64,000 nt of DNA from Triplophysa rosa (GCF_024868665.1 NC_079908.1:7011174-7075173), one strand, 5' to 3'; counted from the stretch's first letter, positions 46,624-58,697 are shown. Program-made: numbers and translations. The notes: generated by a model from the letters alone, not told the origin.

Positions 46624-47775
46624 TATTGTTTCACATTCTTAAATTGTGTAGCATCTTTGGAAAAGTGTGGATGGATGTGTAGCCTGCAAGATTTTGATTT
46701 TGCCAAAACAAACACAAATCCTGAACGGTTTACTGTTTTATGCAGTGTCAGCCTCTAACGCACTTTTGATACCGCACATTAGTAAATCAACGCTTGACCG
46801 GCCTTAAAAACCATAAGCTGGCAAAAAGGAGTCATAATAACAAACCATGACCAATACAACAAAGAAGACAGAAGTATATTTTTTCAGTCTTGTTTCATTT
46901 CCAGTTGATTGTAAATATTGAAGCACAAATTCTGAAGTTAGGAGAACAAACAACAGAAAGAGGTTTGTGCCATTTCTTTTCTTAAACATCTGCAGTTTTA
47001 AGTAGAGCTGCCGAAAACAATCCACTTGGTAGATTCAGAATAATTCGATTAAAAAGATCAAGAAACCAAAATGTATTTTCAGTATTTTGTCCAATGCCAA
47101 ACAATGTGTGAATGCTGTCAAACTAAAAATGTTAAACCACACAATACACTGTGGGAAAAAAGTACAAAGTATAAAAGCTCAAATCTAAACACAGATCTAA
47201 CAACTCAATAATGACAGTTATTTTCATTATCGCTTTAAATTGACTACTCGTTGGAGCCCTAAGTATAGCTTTCTTATAGAAAAAAAATCAGATGAACGGT
47301 AATTGTTTAAAAAAAGGAAATAAACTTTTGAACAATTCTTATCCGCTGTTAAAAATGTAAATTCCGGAAGACATGTTACTTGAGAAAGTTGTGGCCTGCA
47401 TCTTATCAGAGCTTGGAGGCGGACATGTTTGCACTCCTGTAATGTCACGGGTCAACAGGCAGGATAGGAGCCGCCTTTGTCATTAATATCTGCCACTCAC
47501 AGACCCACGAGAAAGAAAAGTAGAGAGCCATGATCTGAATCAGCTGCCTTTCACAAACAGCCTTGAGTCCATCAAAAGAGGAGCCAAAGATTCATCTACC
47601 CACACAGCACCCATCACTGTGTCTGAAGAATCATAACGCTGCATGTATTCCCATCTATTACTCCACACTCAAACTGAGGTTCATACAGTATGCCTCACTA
47701 CTATACTTGTGTCTTTATGTTATTTAAAGAGTGCGCCTATGATTTAAGAAAAGTTTGCAGACCCTGCTGAAAAAA
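46624..47775. other. No feature seen
   Basis: Low-copy intronic sequence. Confidence 0.35.
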
Positions 47776-48010
47776 ACCTATAGAAACCATGACAGAAATT
47801 CTAATGGTTTCCATTAAAATACCATTATGAACCATTAGCTTTTTCCATTAAAACCATTACAAATTTCATTTTAATTATTCCAATCCGATTTAATGGTTTT
47901 CTATTGATTTCCATGTGCCAGATAACATCTCACCAATATACCAGTAGACACCATTAAAGTTTCCATTAAAACCAATACAATTCCCATTATAACCATTTCA
48001 TCCATTGTTT
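47776..48010. repeat. MITE-like repeat of ccattaaaacca words
   Basis: Many copies of ccattaaaaccatta-like words and their inverse (taatggttt) fill this stretch, typical of a degenerate foldback MITE. Clear terminal repeats are not identified. Confidence 0.55.
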
Positions 48011-48296
48011 TTACAGTTTTTACAGAGTACAGTTAAGAGCACAAAACATGGGACACAACAGTGTTGGGGAACAACTAGCTAAAAATAGCAACCCTTGAAA
48101 ACAAGTTGAAAACTAATAAACTTAAAGCTGATACAAGGGAAGGGATACGCACTAGGATACGTTGGTACAGTGCTGATAATTTGTGCTAATAGACGAAGGC
48201 AGTAAGTGCACTATTTAAGGTGCTTCTGTTGAAAAGAACAAAAATGACTAGCAATCACTAGTGATTCATTGAAAAATTGCTTATGTCATTGTTCGG

Positions 48297-48670
48297 TAGT
48301 CTATTTTCAAACTGGGGTCCAGGGACCCCCAGGGGGGCTCCAGAAGGATGCAAGGGGGGCAATTTTCTAGAAAAAAAAGATTAAGTGAAAAATGATAAAA
48401 GTCCACAGTGTTTATCTGCTTTTAAGCTAGTGAGTTTTTCTCACTATAGTTTCTTTTTTCGGACTCAAAGTGAAATTGTTGCCGAATATTTAGGTTTAGA
48501 AACAATGTGTTGTCTTTATAATATCCTATTTACTATTTATCCAACAAATTTTTAAACGTTTCTTTACACAGAAAAAAATATAGATTGATAAATATTTTAG
48601 AAAAGGGGGTCCCTCACAAAAGGTTCATCATTTTGGGGGTCCTTGGCATCATAAAGTTTGAAAACCCCTG
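48297..48670. mobile_element. hAT-like MITE (ttttcaaact ends), one terminus eroded
   Basis: Right end, inverted, is caggggttttcaaactttat. The left keeps ttttcaaactggggtcc but has lost caggg. gtcta flanks both sides (48299-48303 and 48671-48675). Interior ggggtcc-type words near both ends extend the inverted repeat. Confidence 0.7.
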
Positions 48671-49911
48671 GTCTATGACATGAATAAACATACTCAAAAG
48701 ACCGTTTGAGTAGCGAGTGAAACCCACATAACCTGCGATATAAGCAACTTGTGACGTCACCACTTGTTTATAAATCACACATACAATACTGTATGTGATG
48801 GTACGCTGTGGGTGGCAGTTTTGCCCGCACAAATGTGTGATCGTACGGCTGAAGCGGTATTGTATATATATGTATTTTAAGGAGAATTACAGTACTTTAC
48901 CTGTTTTCAAATCAATGTTGATTCTTCCGCTGAGGATCGGTATATTAGTTTGTTTCGATTTTTCATGTGAAAAAAACGATTTTCTGACTGAATGAATGAT
49001 TGGCAGATGAAATAAACATGTGCTATACAGATTCGTTCAAACTGTTGAAAAATATGCATTATATCTACTGTATATCCATCTTTTATCTATTTTCTTTAGA
49101 AGGATGCTCTACATTATGAGTAAGCTGTAGCTCGGCAAGTTTCAGAGTATCTTGCCCATCCCTGGTTCTTCATGATGGATAGCTGTGGATGATTAAAATA
49201 CTGACCTGATTCAGAAGGAATGCAGGATTCAGACTGCAAGACTCAAGTGATTTTAACTCCCTGCAGGTAAGTTTGAGGTCTGGACTTTGCACCACACATT
49301 TAGGGAAACGGTTTTTATTTTATAGCGTCTGCTACCCCACGTGAACTGTGAATTTCCAGTCCTCGCTCTGGTTTCCGTGACATTTCTTGGCAGCTGAATG
49401 CAAACAGGAGAGTTGTCTCTGGGGTTTGTGTGTGCTTTCTTTATGCTCAGAAGACTTCAACAAAAACCAAAAGGGTTCGAGCTCTGCTGAACAGACAAAC
49501 TTCTTGCTGAAGAGGCAATGCTTGTGTTTTGCCATGGCAAACGCTTCTGTCTGTTTCGTTTTTGGAAAGAAATGCGACTCACACCGCACCAAGAGACGAT
49601 GCTTCCAGAAAAGCATATCTGTTGCGTCATATTTGGGAAAATGTAATTAAATGAGATCTCTTTAATATCTCAGTTGTTTCTCCTAGACAACGAGTTCAGA
49701 TGAAGACTTTTACTTAAGTCTCGTTTGCTCACGCCTCCTTTTCAGATGCTGCTCATCTCACGTCTTAAGTTTCAGAAGAAACACTAACAATATCTCAAAC
49801 TGTGCTTAAGTTTGCCAAGATGCTCAAGTCAAGATGAAGAAAAACATTTCGCCTGAAATTCTTCTTAGACCAAATGATCTGAGGAATATTATCCCATGAT
49901 TTTACAGCTTT
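48671..49911. other. No feature seen
   Basis: Low-copy intronic sequence. Antisense frame pair at 49332-49650 lacks recognisable motifs. Confidence 0.35.
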
Positions 49912-50125
49912 AATTCAATTCAATTCAATTTTATTTATATAGCGCTTTTCACAATGTGCATTGTTCCAAAGCAGCTTTACAGGAGCAAATAAGAAAAACA
50001 CAGAAAGGTAAAACACAGCACAGTGCATGGTGTTTATAGACCAAGCAAGATCATTCTAATAAATAATATCTAATAAATAAATAAATGCAGTCTCCCGGTG
50101 AGCAAGCCAACACTGCACTGCTGCT
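49912..50125 (-). mobile_element. LINE 3' end, 5'-truncated
   Basis: attcaattcaattcaatttt then atttatatagcgcttttcac, caatgtgcattgttccaaag and cagctttacaggagc is the reverse of a common fish LINE 3' terminus. It is the longest of the three copies in this window. Confidence 0.75.
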
Positions 50126-50767
50126 GTATAATGACAATTTAAGCAATAGTCACATTTGTGTCTATTTTTACTTTAATTTATGTGAGTAAGCAGAACTAAA
50201 AAGTGAGGAATAATACTTTTCTGAACAATCCTCCCATTTGTCGTTTTATAAAAGAAAATGCACATTTTGCCTTTTTCTCTGCCGTTTGTGTACCTATAAT
50301 ATCTCCAGACTAATGTAAAATGTTTCAACACTGTACCTTTTCTGCATTTTCTTGATTTAAGTCTTAATTCCTGTTTGCAATCTTCTCTTTCATAAGACCT
50401 ATGTCACTATAGTTTGCAAAAAATAGTTTCATTATTTAAACCTGCGTAACTTGCTTAAAAACAACAAGCAGGATCTGTGAGAAGTGTGTTTTTCCTGTCT
50501 TTTCCTGCTGCAGTGTTACACAAGACATCCTGTGCTGTGATGCCCTGCAGTGAGATTACTGTTGGTCCCACAAATCAACAGCGCCGAATTTACCGTGTGT
50601 GCTGGTCCACAGCGCTGCTGCTATTCTACACATTCGTTTTAGATTCAAGAATGAAGAACCAAAACATTCGATCATTAATAACAACCCAAACAAATTGTTA
50701 TACAAAACTTTGATTGTGGAATATGCACACTGTGTTCATCATAGATGTGTGAAATTGATTATGAAAG
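50126..50767. other. No feature seen
   Basis: Low-copy intronic sequence. Confidence 0.35.
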
Positions 50768-51261
50768 CAGGGTTGCCAGGTCTGCCGTTTGCCGTTGCGC
50801 TTCTTTTTAAAACCGTTCCCACTGGTTGTTTTTTATTCCATGGTTAATGGTGGAAAGAGCTGGTTCATCGGCAGTCTTACGCCCTAAAACAATTTGGGTT
50901 ATTTCAACCCAACACTTGAGTTATAACCAAAAAAATACCAAAAATGTGTTATAAATTAAACTGCTAGTTTGTTTTAACCCATTGTTGGAATACTGTATAA
51001 ACATTTGCTGGGTTAATTTAACTCAATAGTTGGGATTGTCTATTTTTGACCCAACGCTAGGTGAAATAACCCATGAAATATGATCACATGCAGTGATTTT
51101 CACGAAAAATGTGTGTAATGTATACCAGTAAAATAAGTATTTATGATTATTTATTAAGTATTTTAAAAGTGAAATTACTTTGAATTTTGGTATTTGGGCT
51201 GGGATCATTGGATAGTTTTGGGCTATTGGGCTGTTTTTGCCAAGCAGATCTGGCAACCCTG
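50768..51261. mobile_element. Inverted-repeat element with cagggttgccag ends
   Basis: Left cagggttgccaggtctgccg and right, inverted, cagggttgccagatctgctt are terminal repeats. The interior repeats words like aacccaacacttgagttata and gggttatttcaaccc. 494 bp, hAT-like by its cag-type start, but flanking 8-mers do not match. Confidence 0.75.
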
Positions 51262-53619
51262 GTAGGTGTCACAAAGAACGAAAGACATTCTGACTGCAAA
51301 ATCACTGATTTAAAACCATTTCTATGAATCTAATTGATCAGATTCTATTTACAAGACTGCAGCCCTTTTAGGAGATTTTTTTGTAGAAACCTGACATGCT
51401 TTTCGTCATAAAGAGAGCTGATATAAACTGATAGGTGACCGGTCATAAGCCACCACCTCCACCACACTTCAGGGTAAAGATCCTTCATCTTGAAGAGATA
51501 ACAAGTTATGCGGATCAAATGTCCAGGTGCTTTCTTCAGATCGGCGGCCTAAACATTCTTTGCGACCATTCTTGTTTGATATTTGAGAATATTCTGATAT
51601 CCAACTCTATCCCAACTGGCCTTGCATCCCCTTGGTTTGCCCAACTTCAAAAGCCTATCTTTTGTGAAGCCTACGGCTCTCCACACATCAGAAAACAAAA
51701 ATGACAATCATCTAACCAACGAATGAGGTAAAACCAGCGAGGTAGGTAGTTGGGGAACCATTTTTAAATCTTTCTTTTGAAAGAAAGGAGCCCAGAGCAA
51801 AACACAAAATCTAAGACCCAGAATTCACAACCACAGCTCCACGCACAACCCATCCACCATCTTTTTGCACATGCTCTCAAGACAATTTGATTTCAACGCT
51901 TGATGTATCCCACCAGGTTCTGTTTATCTACAGCTACTTGTTCAGTTCTCTACTGCGTAACACTGTAGTAAGTACTGCTGACCACAGTTTTGTTTTCTGT
52001 TACAGTTTCACAGATACAGAGGCTTAACGCCACATGGATGAATACCAGGAAGAGGAATGCGAGTTTGCTCAAACATGGACAGCCTCACTCTGTGAGGTAA
52101 TAAGGTCAACTATGTGGGTTTAAAGCCTATTATGAACTTCACTTACAGGAAACAGAAGAGTTGTGTTTGGTATAGTTGTGTGTTTGCGAGCACGTAGGAC
52201 GGAGACATTGTTTAGACTGAGGTTTAAAGGTGAGCAGAGAGGAAGGCAGCGGTTTGCAGCGTCCACCCCCGGTGGTTATTCAAAGTAACAAGCATCTAAT
52301 CGAGCAAATGACAGAGCGTTGATACAGGAAACAAACATCTAAAGGGAAATGACAGCATCTGAATCTTCTGTTTTCTTTTTTGAATGTAGTATTGTAGCTA
52401 CTGTATTCTGATCAATTGGACAGATTGTAAATCTTTGGACTGGCTTTGATTGAGTGATGTCTTATTATAAGCCTAATATTTACACAATATGCATATATGT
52501 ATGTTTTTTAAGGAGGGAATGACCATTTGCTCAGTATGTTTTTTAAATGGCCAGTGGCAATACTGATATTTACATAAGCAGGATTAGAAATCATAAAATA
52601 ATGAACAGTTAGCTGGTCACAGGGGTCTTGTCTCACCCTTGAAGGGGTTTATTTTGCGTTAACAACCACATAACCATCTTTTAACACAGATATACCCCTT
52701 TAGTTAGTATTTGGACATGAAACTGCACCAGTAGCCCGGATGAGTGAACAGATATCACTTAAGCCTTGGATGGTCATCATTGAGAAATATCGGACCATGA
52801 TGGTTGAAACTACCAATCAGAATCAAGTGTTCCAGAGAGCTGTGTAATAATGGCCACAGTTACACATCATATTTCGTTTTGCACAAAAGAAAACGACACG
52901 GGGAGACACGCTGTCTGTTAAATAAATCATTCAGCCAACAAAAAAAGAATTTCCAGTGGCAAAAATATTCTCCTTGACCCTCTCACATGACAAAAAGAAA
53001 CATTTTCTGAGAATGACTCTCCTAAAAACAACACTCCAGTAATAACACCAGTCCTGCAGGGGTGATGAACCAACAGTGCCGTACCGAACACGTGCTCTCT
53101 GAAAAACAGTTGCGCCCGAGATCTACAAACCAGTTTCATTTCAACACAAAGAGAAATGATACCTGGACTGTGTACCGTAAACAGAAAACAAAAACACACT
53201 ACAGGGATCTCAAATAGTTTGGGACGGTTAGAACAGAGGTACCATGAAGAGAAGGATGAGCTCACACAATAAAAGAAGAGACTGACTGACACCTCTTGCC
53301 TCGCCCATCTCTGGCTGCGATGCAAATGGAGAGGATCCTGTCCATGGACTCTTATAAAGATTGGGATAAATGGATAACCAGGGCCGAGAGCTGCAAATAT
53401 TTGGGTTTTCACAAACATGTGATCATATGGACGAATCATGAGAGCTGTGGAGGAGACTCCCTTGAACTGAGCAAACAGTGAAGAATCCCTTGCACAACTC
53501 TCTGGAGGTCACAACAAAAACTGCAATCTACTGTAAACTCTGGACTACAGCAAAGAAGCATAAAACGAAGCCAAAAATGCATTAGTATGCATTTTTAAAG
53601 GATAGGCCTACAAAATATA
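51262..53619. other. Intron next to drebrin exon 1
   Basis: No exon or clear repeat. A 170-codon minus-strand frame (52927-53439) has no recognisable domain and no splice context. This proximal intron is nearly free of mobile elements, unlike the rest, which would suit regulatory sequence. Confidence 0.4.
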
Positions 53620-53680
53620 TGCTTATTACCATTTATAAAAGCGTCTGCCAAATGCATAAATGTACATTTACATTTTAAAA
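53620..53680 (-). mobile_element. SINE tail fragment
   Basis: taaaagcgtctgccaaatgc then ataaatgtacatttacattt is the reversed SINE tail, about 220 bp from drebrin exon 1. Confidence 0.65.
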
Positions 53681-53896
53681 GCCCATTCAAACATTTCGCT
53701 TGTAAAATATGATCATTATATCCAAATACAGCACCCAAACGTGTTAAAGAGGAAGACCGAGCATCCATCCCAGACGCATTGGCTCGCACATCCCATTCTA
53801 GTGCAACCATCCGCATAGAGTTTCAATAGAAGTTTCGAGTCTGTGCAGCGCAGTAAACGCGTCCTGAAACTCATTTATCCGCTTTATTTCTCTTAC

Positions 53897-53979
53897 CAGT
53901 CAGTTGAAGACGTCTCGTTGATCACGTCCTGGTAGGCTGTTAAGAGGGCCAGTCTGTTCTTGCTGAGATTCACAGCCAT
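53897..53979 (-). CDS. dbn1: Drebrin coding exon 1 (initiator Met)
   Basis: The exon encodes 27 full codons starting MAVNLSKNRLALLTAYQDVI and ending in TSSTD, plus TG of a split Trp codon. A strong donor follows (gtaaga from 53896). The spacing RLxLLxAYxxVIxExSxxDW matches the drebrin N-terminus and fits DBN1 better than DBNL. The start ATG at 53977-53979 has A at -3 and G at +4. The frame stays open upstream to another ATG at 54090, but the internal Met is chosen because family members begin MA(V/G) just before this motif. Exon 2 is at 398-453, so the two are separated by about 53.4 kb. Only about 46 of several hundred expected residues lie in this window. Confidence 0.87.
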
Positions 53980-54130
53980 GTTGCTGCACTGCTCATCCAG
54001 ACCAGTGTAGCGGTGATGATGGGAGCGCGCGCGAGTCACTGCGGAGAGCGAGGAGGAGAGATGGAACAAAGAGACGCTGCTGTCGCTCACTGCAGAGCCG
54101 CGAGGTCCTAGCGCCGAAGTATACGTTCAT
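53980..54130 (-). promoter_or_regulatory. dbn1: CpG-rich 5'UTR / promoter region of drebrin
   Basis: Immediately upstream of the drebrin start codon is a compact GC- and CpG-rich block (ggagcgcgcgcgagtcac, gagccgcgag, gcgccgaag on the plus strand). Beyond 54130 the sequence becomes AT-rich. This is the usual look of a vertebrate CpG promoter with its 5'UTR. On the minus strand a pyrimidine tract followed by ccgcag precedes tgactcgcg about 70 bases before the ATG. It resembles a splice acceptor, so a separate non-coding first exon further upstream is possible. No clear TATA box at a fixed distance was found. Confidence 0.55.
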
Positions 54131-54324
54131 TAAACAAGCATATCCTTAGATATAAACAAAGATAGATAATATTACATATTATAAACGTGTCTATTCTAAA
54201 ATAATTATAAACAGCCCTAATTTCTTATAATTAATAAACTATAAAACTATAAAAAATACGCCGTAAAATAACGATTATATTTGATTTGGATATAAAACAG
54301 ACAATTTTATGTTATTAATATATA

Positions 54325-54730
54325 TTTAAAGTTACCATGAAATGGAAGTTTTGATTGACTTCTTTTCCGTATCGTGACGTATATCCGAGTGAAACGGCTT
54401 CTGACATTTGGATAAAGTGTAGGGAGGGGCTTTATTTAGCCTTTCCCTTTTTTATTGGTTTGTTGTAAGTTGGGCCTGGAGGGGAGGGCTAAAAATGCCT
54501 GGTCATTGGACAGTGAGTATAGTCCTACCTCTTTTTTGTTGCTGACGTCATGTGGCGACGAGTTGTTGTTGAGAGGGGGAGAGGAGCTTAATGTTTTTCA
54601 TTAAAGATTACAAGTACAAATTAATTTTGAGAAAATAATGGTGTGCACAGATAGCCTACATCATTTATAATAATCACTGCAACACTGTGTAAAAAGAAAA
54701 TTTCCTGTTTTATTTCATGGTGACTTTAAA
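54325..54730. mobile_element. MITE with tttaaagt(c/t)accatgaaat ends
   Basis: Left tttaaagttaccatgaaatg and right, inverted, tttaaagtcaccatgaaata. 406 bp body with gacgtcatgtggcgacga. It lies just upstream of the drebrin promoter region. Confidence 0.87.
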
Positions 54731-54860
54731 TAGCTTATCATGTAATATTATTAATAAACCATATACTTTTCTAGCTATAGACACAACAATTCTGAATAAA
54801 TCAGATATAAAATTATATGTTTACATTATAAAATATAAAAAACGTCTATTCTAAAAACAA

Positions 54861-55150
54861 TTAAAGGGATAGTTCACCTCAAAAAAAAAACATTTACTCA
54901 CCCTCAGATTGTTCCAAACCTGTATACATTTCTTTGTTCTGCTAAACACAGAGAAAAATATTTGGAAGAATGTGAGTAACCAAACACATCTCATCCCCCA
55001 TTTACTGCCATAGTAGGGAAAATAAATAATATGGGATTCAATGGGGGATGAGATCTGTTTGGTTACTGGAAGAAATATTTTCATTTGTGTTTATCAGAAC
55101 AAAGAAACAAGTAAACGATTCCAGAATTTTCATTTTTGGGTGAACTATAT
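54861..55150. mobile_element. Foldback MITE copy 7
   Basis: Strong hairpin: gtaaccaaacacatctcatc with ccccattt in one arm is mirrored by atgggggatgagatctgttt in the other. Left terminus ttaaagggatagttcacctc, right terminus tttgggtgaactatat. Confidence 0.85.
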
Positions 55151-56056
55151 CCATTCCACAGCCCCAATGTAACATTAATGAATGATATAATATTCTAACT
55201 ATAAAAATAACTTTTACACATCGGTGCAGATATAAAAGAGTCATACATAAATTCTGATTAAAATAGACCTTTTATACTACTAATATGTGCATATATTCTT
55301 AAAATAAACAGCACTCTAAATAACATTATGAATGAAATAGTGTTCTAACTATAAAAATTACTTTTTAAAAATCTATTCAAAATGCTAAATCTAAATTCAA
55401 AGACTTGAATCACACATTTAAATCTCCAGAATGAAAAACATTAAGATAAAATAATAGTGACAAACCAATTCAGAGCGACGTGCATGAATCAATGGTTTGA
55501 CCTGTCCCTCTTATCTGCTGTGTCTCTGAGATAAGACGCTTAGAGGATTTTGTGATTAATATTTCCTCTATGATTTGTGGCATGGGGGATGCATACTGTA
55601 TATGGGACGGAAGGAGCTGTGTTGTCTACTTATTAGGACGGTGAGTATAACATGGTTGTCTTTAAACAGAACGCTCAGCGAACATCATCTCTCAGGGTAA
55701 ACATGAACTTTTTCCTTTCTACCATCCGAACTGTCGACAGCTGATCTTTACTCATTTTAAAAAGAAGCCATTTCATGGTTTTTGACTGTCTGTTTGAGTG
55801 TAAAATGTAAAGTAGAGAGAGTGCTCCAGGGCCTACAGTCAGAGCTGCAGGCTTCTGTCAAACTGTACTTGGAACACATAGCTGGCAGATGTTGTCAAGT
55901 CTGATGCAGTGCTGTTGCCACAGTGCATTAAAGCTGAAGGCAACAGAAGTTATCTAGGTCATGGTAGAAATACCAAGATTGTAAACAGATATAATAATAA
56001 CAGATACATATAAATTCACACAAACTTGTAGGAGTAAGTTGTAGGACAAAGTCATT
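55151..56056. other. Intergenic, no feature seen
   Basis: AT-rich intergenic sequence between the ARID gene and drebrin. Confidence 0.35.
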
Positions 56057-56777
56057 TTTAAAGAAACAGTTCACCCAAAAATGAAAATTCTGTCATCATT
56101 TACTCACCTCGAGTTGTTTCAAATCTGTATACATTTATTTTTTCTGATAAACACAAAATAAGATATTTGGAAGAATTTAGGAAAGCAAACCGTTCTGGAG
56201 CACTTTTGACTGCCATCGTAAAGTTTCCTACTACTGTAAAAAAAGGGACATTTTCTGTCAGCTGGAGTGACAAAAATATATATATTTATAATATAATATA
56301 TATAATTGTTTCTCCTGTTTTTCTTGTAAATTTGCTGTCTTTTTCTGTAATTTTACAGTTTTGACCGTATTTAAAAAACTGTAAAAAAAATAAATCTTGT
56401 TAAAAAAAATGAAATTTTCTGGGGCACAAGATAAAAAAATGGTAAAATAACGTTTCTTCACTGTAAAATTTCATGTTTTTCCTGTTTTTCTTGTTGTATG
56501 TTTTTGTTTTTCTGTAATTTTACGTTTTTTTATCATATTATAAAAAATACATAAAACATCTTACATTTCGGGGGGGTTACATTTTACGTGGAAAATCTGT
56601 AAAAAAATAACAGAAAATTCAAAGTCAATGTTGGCCAAGAACTGTTTGGTTACAAGCATTCTTCCAAATATCTTTCTCTGTATTCATCAGAACAAAGAAA
56701 TTCATGCAGATTTGGAACAACTCGAGGGTGAGTAAATGATGAAAGAATTTTCATTTTGGGGTGAACTGTTTCTTTAA
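56057..56777. mobile_element. Foldback MITE copy 8 with inserted core
   Basis: Outer arms (tttaaagaaacagttcaccc and ggggtgaactgtttctttaa) are complementary, including the co-varied aacagttcaccc/ggtgaactgttt change from the usual tagttcaccc. The loop is enlarged by about 400 bp rich in ttttacagtttt / aaaactgtaaaa words, which looks like a second, tacagt-type MITE inserted in the centre. Confidence 0.8.
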
Positions 56778-56948
56778 GAGATATCTTGTGCTGCGAACAA
56801 CAAAGTAAACAGAAAGCACACCTTATAGTATAACTTAACAACCTCTTAACAGCCTACAGCACCATTGGATTCCCTCCAATCCCCACAAAATCAGGGTTTG
56901 GTGGTCACAGCATGGGTCAGTGTATGTTAGTAATGTGTGCCACGAACA

Positions 56949-56971
56949 CCTTCCCCCCCCCCCCCCCCCCG
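56949..56971. repeat. Poly-C tract
   Basis: A run of about 19 cytosines within ccttc...gcac. The length may be unreliable in sequencing. Confidence 0.9.
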
Positions 56972-58005
56972 CACAGAAATAAGCCATAGTGCTTGCGTAG
57001 CCCTTCACCCTCCTAACAGCCCAGGCTCCACAATAGTGGCCCGCACACACACAAATACGCACATACATTCACCTTCAACAGCAGTCTCGTCCAATCAGCT
57101 TCTCCGTTTGGCCCAGAGCTTCCCCTCCCCTTGGCTGGCCACTAAATGGGTTAGCATTAATTAATTCTTCTCACTCATCTGCTCCTTGGCATCTCCTACT
57201 GCCTACAAAGGTAGCAATTATGTTCAGTGGTGATGAGAGTTGTTGTAAAGGAAGACATCTGTCCGGCAGAGCCTCGGCAGGCCTCCAAATGCTGGCATGT
57301 GAGGAGAGGTCCACCATTCAACAATACAACTTAGCAAGCGCGAAACAAGTTTCCGATTTAACAGCTACGTTGAGTATTTAACAACTTCAGTCAAGATGTT
57401 AATACCAAAACAAGGCTTTGGTTTTTCACGCAGATATGTTGTCTAGTCATTATTTGATTCCAATATACGATATAGTAACAACAATACAGTTTGATTCAAC
57501 ATATAAGGTGCAAATGGAAAAAACTCTGTAGTTTTAAAATGATTAAATACTGTGTTGACAAAGTTGACAAGCACTTTTTGATACTTTTTATTGGTTAGAT
57601 ATTTGCAAAATCCAGTGATACACATAGACGGTGACTAATAATAATGATTTAGCTATGGCAAAAAAAGAACAAAATATGGAGATATGAGGTTTCAGAAGGA
57701 CAGCAGCGATATAAAAAGTTGTACTCATAAGAAAAATGAATACTGTTCTCATTCATTCCTGTATTGACAGGTTGAGCTACTGACAACTAGTGGTTGGAAG
57801 ATAGTATTACAACTGCAATTGTTTTTTCTTGTCAATGACATCACTTAGCCTACTCCTCTTCTCTTTAACCTCCTCCTTGTTATCATACTGAGAAGTTTCA
57901 TGATCCAACCAATAAAATATATATATTGAGCAGTTCCGAAATTGTAACCTGACTTTCTGTCTGGCTTTTTATTCATATATCTAAGCGCTGTGTGTGAGCT
58001 GGGAT
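56972..58005. other. Intergenic, no feature seen
   Basis: No coding sequence or clear repeat in the stretch between MITE copy 8 and the T-rich MITE. Confidence 0.35.
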
Positions 58006-58362
58006 CAGGGTTATAATAGTTTTGTTTTTAGTTTTATAAATATTTTAAAATAGCTTTTTTATTTTTAGTTCTATGTTAATTGTAGTATTTTTTAGCCATT
58101 TTATTATTTGCTTTTGTCATTTTATAATTTATTTTTTATTTTTATGTTGCTATTTAAGATTCATTTGTTTTTGTTTTGTTTTTGTTTATTAATATAATTT
58201 TAGTGCCTTAAACTTATTTCAATTTATTTCTGAGGCAAGATTTTAATTTTTTGTTACTTTTTAAGTTTTTCCAATAATTTTTAGGACAATATTTTATTTG
58301 ATTTCATTAAAAAGAGACGTTTTCAAAGTGTTAATTTTAGTAAATTAAAATAACCTTGGCTG
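58006..58362. mobile_element. T-rich MITE with ggttat(a/t)ata ends
   Basis: Left cagggttataatagttttgt and right, inverted, cagccaaggttattttaatt are imperfect terminal repeats around a T-rich body (ttttgttttgtttttg). Common type in fish. Confidence 0.65.
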
Positions 58363-58697
58363 GGGTTACAAAGTGAGTAACTGTGCAATAAAATGACATT
58401 ATGTGAACAGTCAGAGAACAGTCATGTCTCCAGGAAATCTGATCTGTGTTACAATTACATTGATCCTCCGGTCACAACCAGAACACTTATTCAGTCTCTG
58501 TGCAAGCACACTGCTCCTGTGTTCTAGTAAGAGGGAAACAAGATGGCTCATATACTAGCATTTGTCATGATCAATGAATATTGTCTGTTGTAAAGTCCCC
58601 ACCATCTAAAAAATGTATAGTTTAATAAGAGCTCGCAAGAGAAACATCCCAACAGGTTGAAACAAGCGTGTTGTCATTTTCTATACTACATGTCAAA

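Larger units (their letters stand above)
454..53896 (-). other. dbn1: Giant first coding intron of drebrin
   Basis: The interval is bounded by gtaaga at 53896 (donor) and tcttcag ending at 454 (acceptor), and the exons on either side join in phase with no frame change. I found no other spliced coding exon inside it. The only long coding frame is the LINE ORF on the same strand. The interval is packed with transposon remnants, listed separately. A first intron of this size in a neuronal cytoskeletal gene commonly carries enhancers, but none can be identified from sequence alone. An assembly mis-join is possible but not suggested, since the two exons have the same orientation, the expected order and compatible phase. 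Confidence 0.8.

Noticed and set aside
52927..53439. 170-codon minus-strand frame near drebrin exon 1
   Set aside because: No domain, no splice context, composition not protein-like. Considered as an alternative drebrin exon, but it lacks ADF-H motifs.
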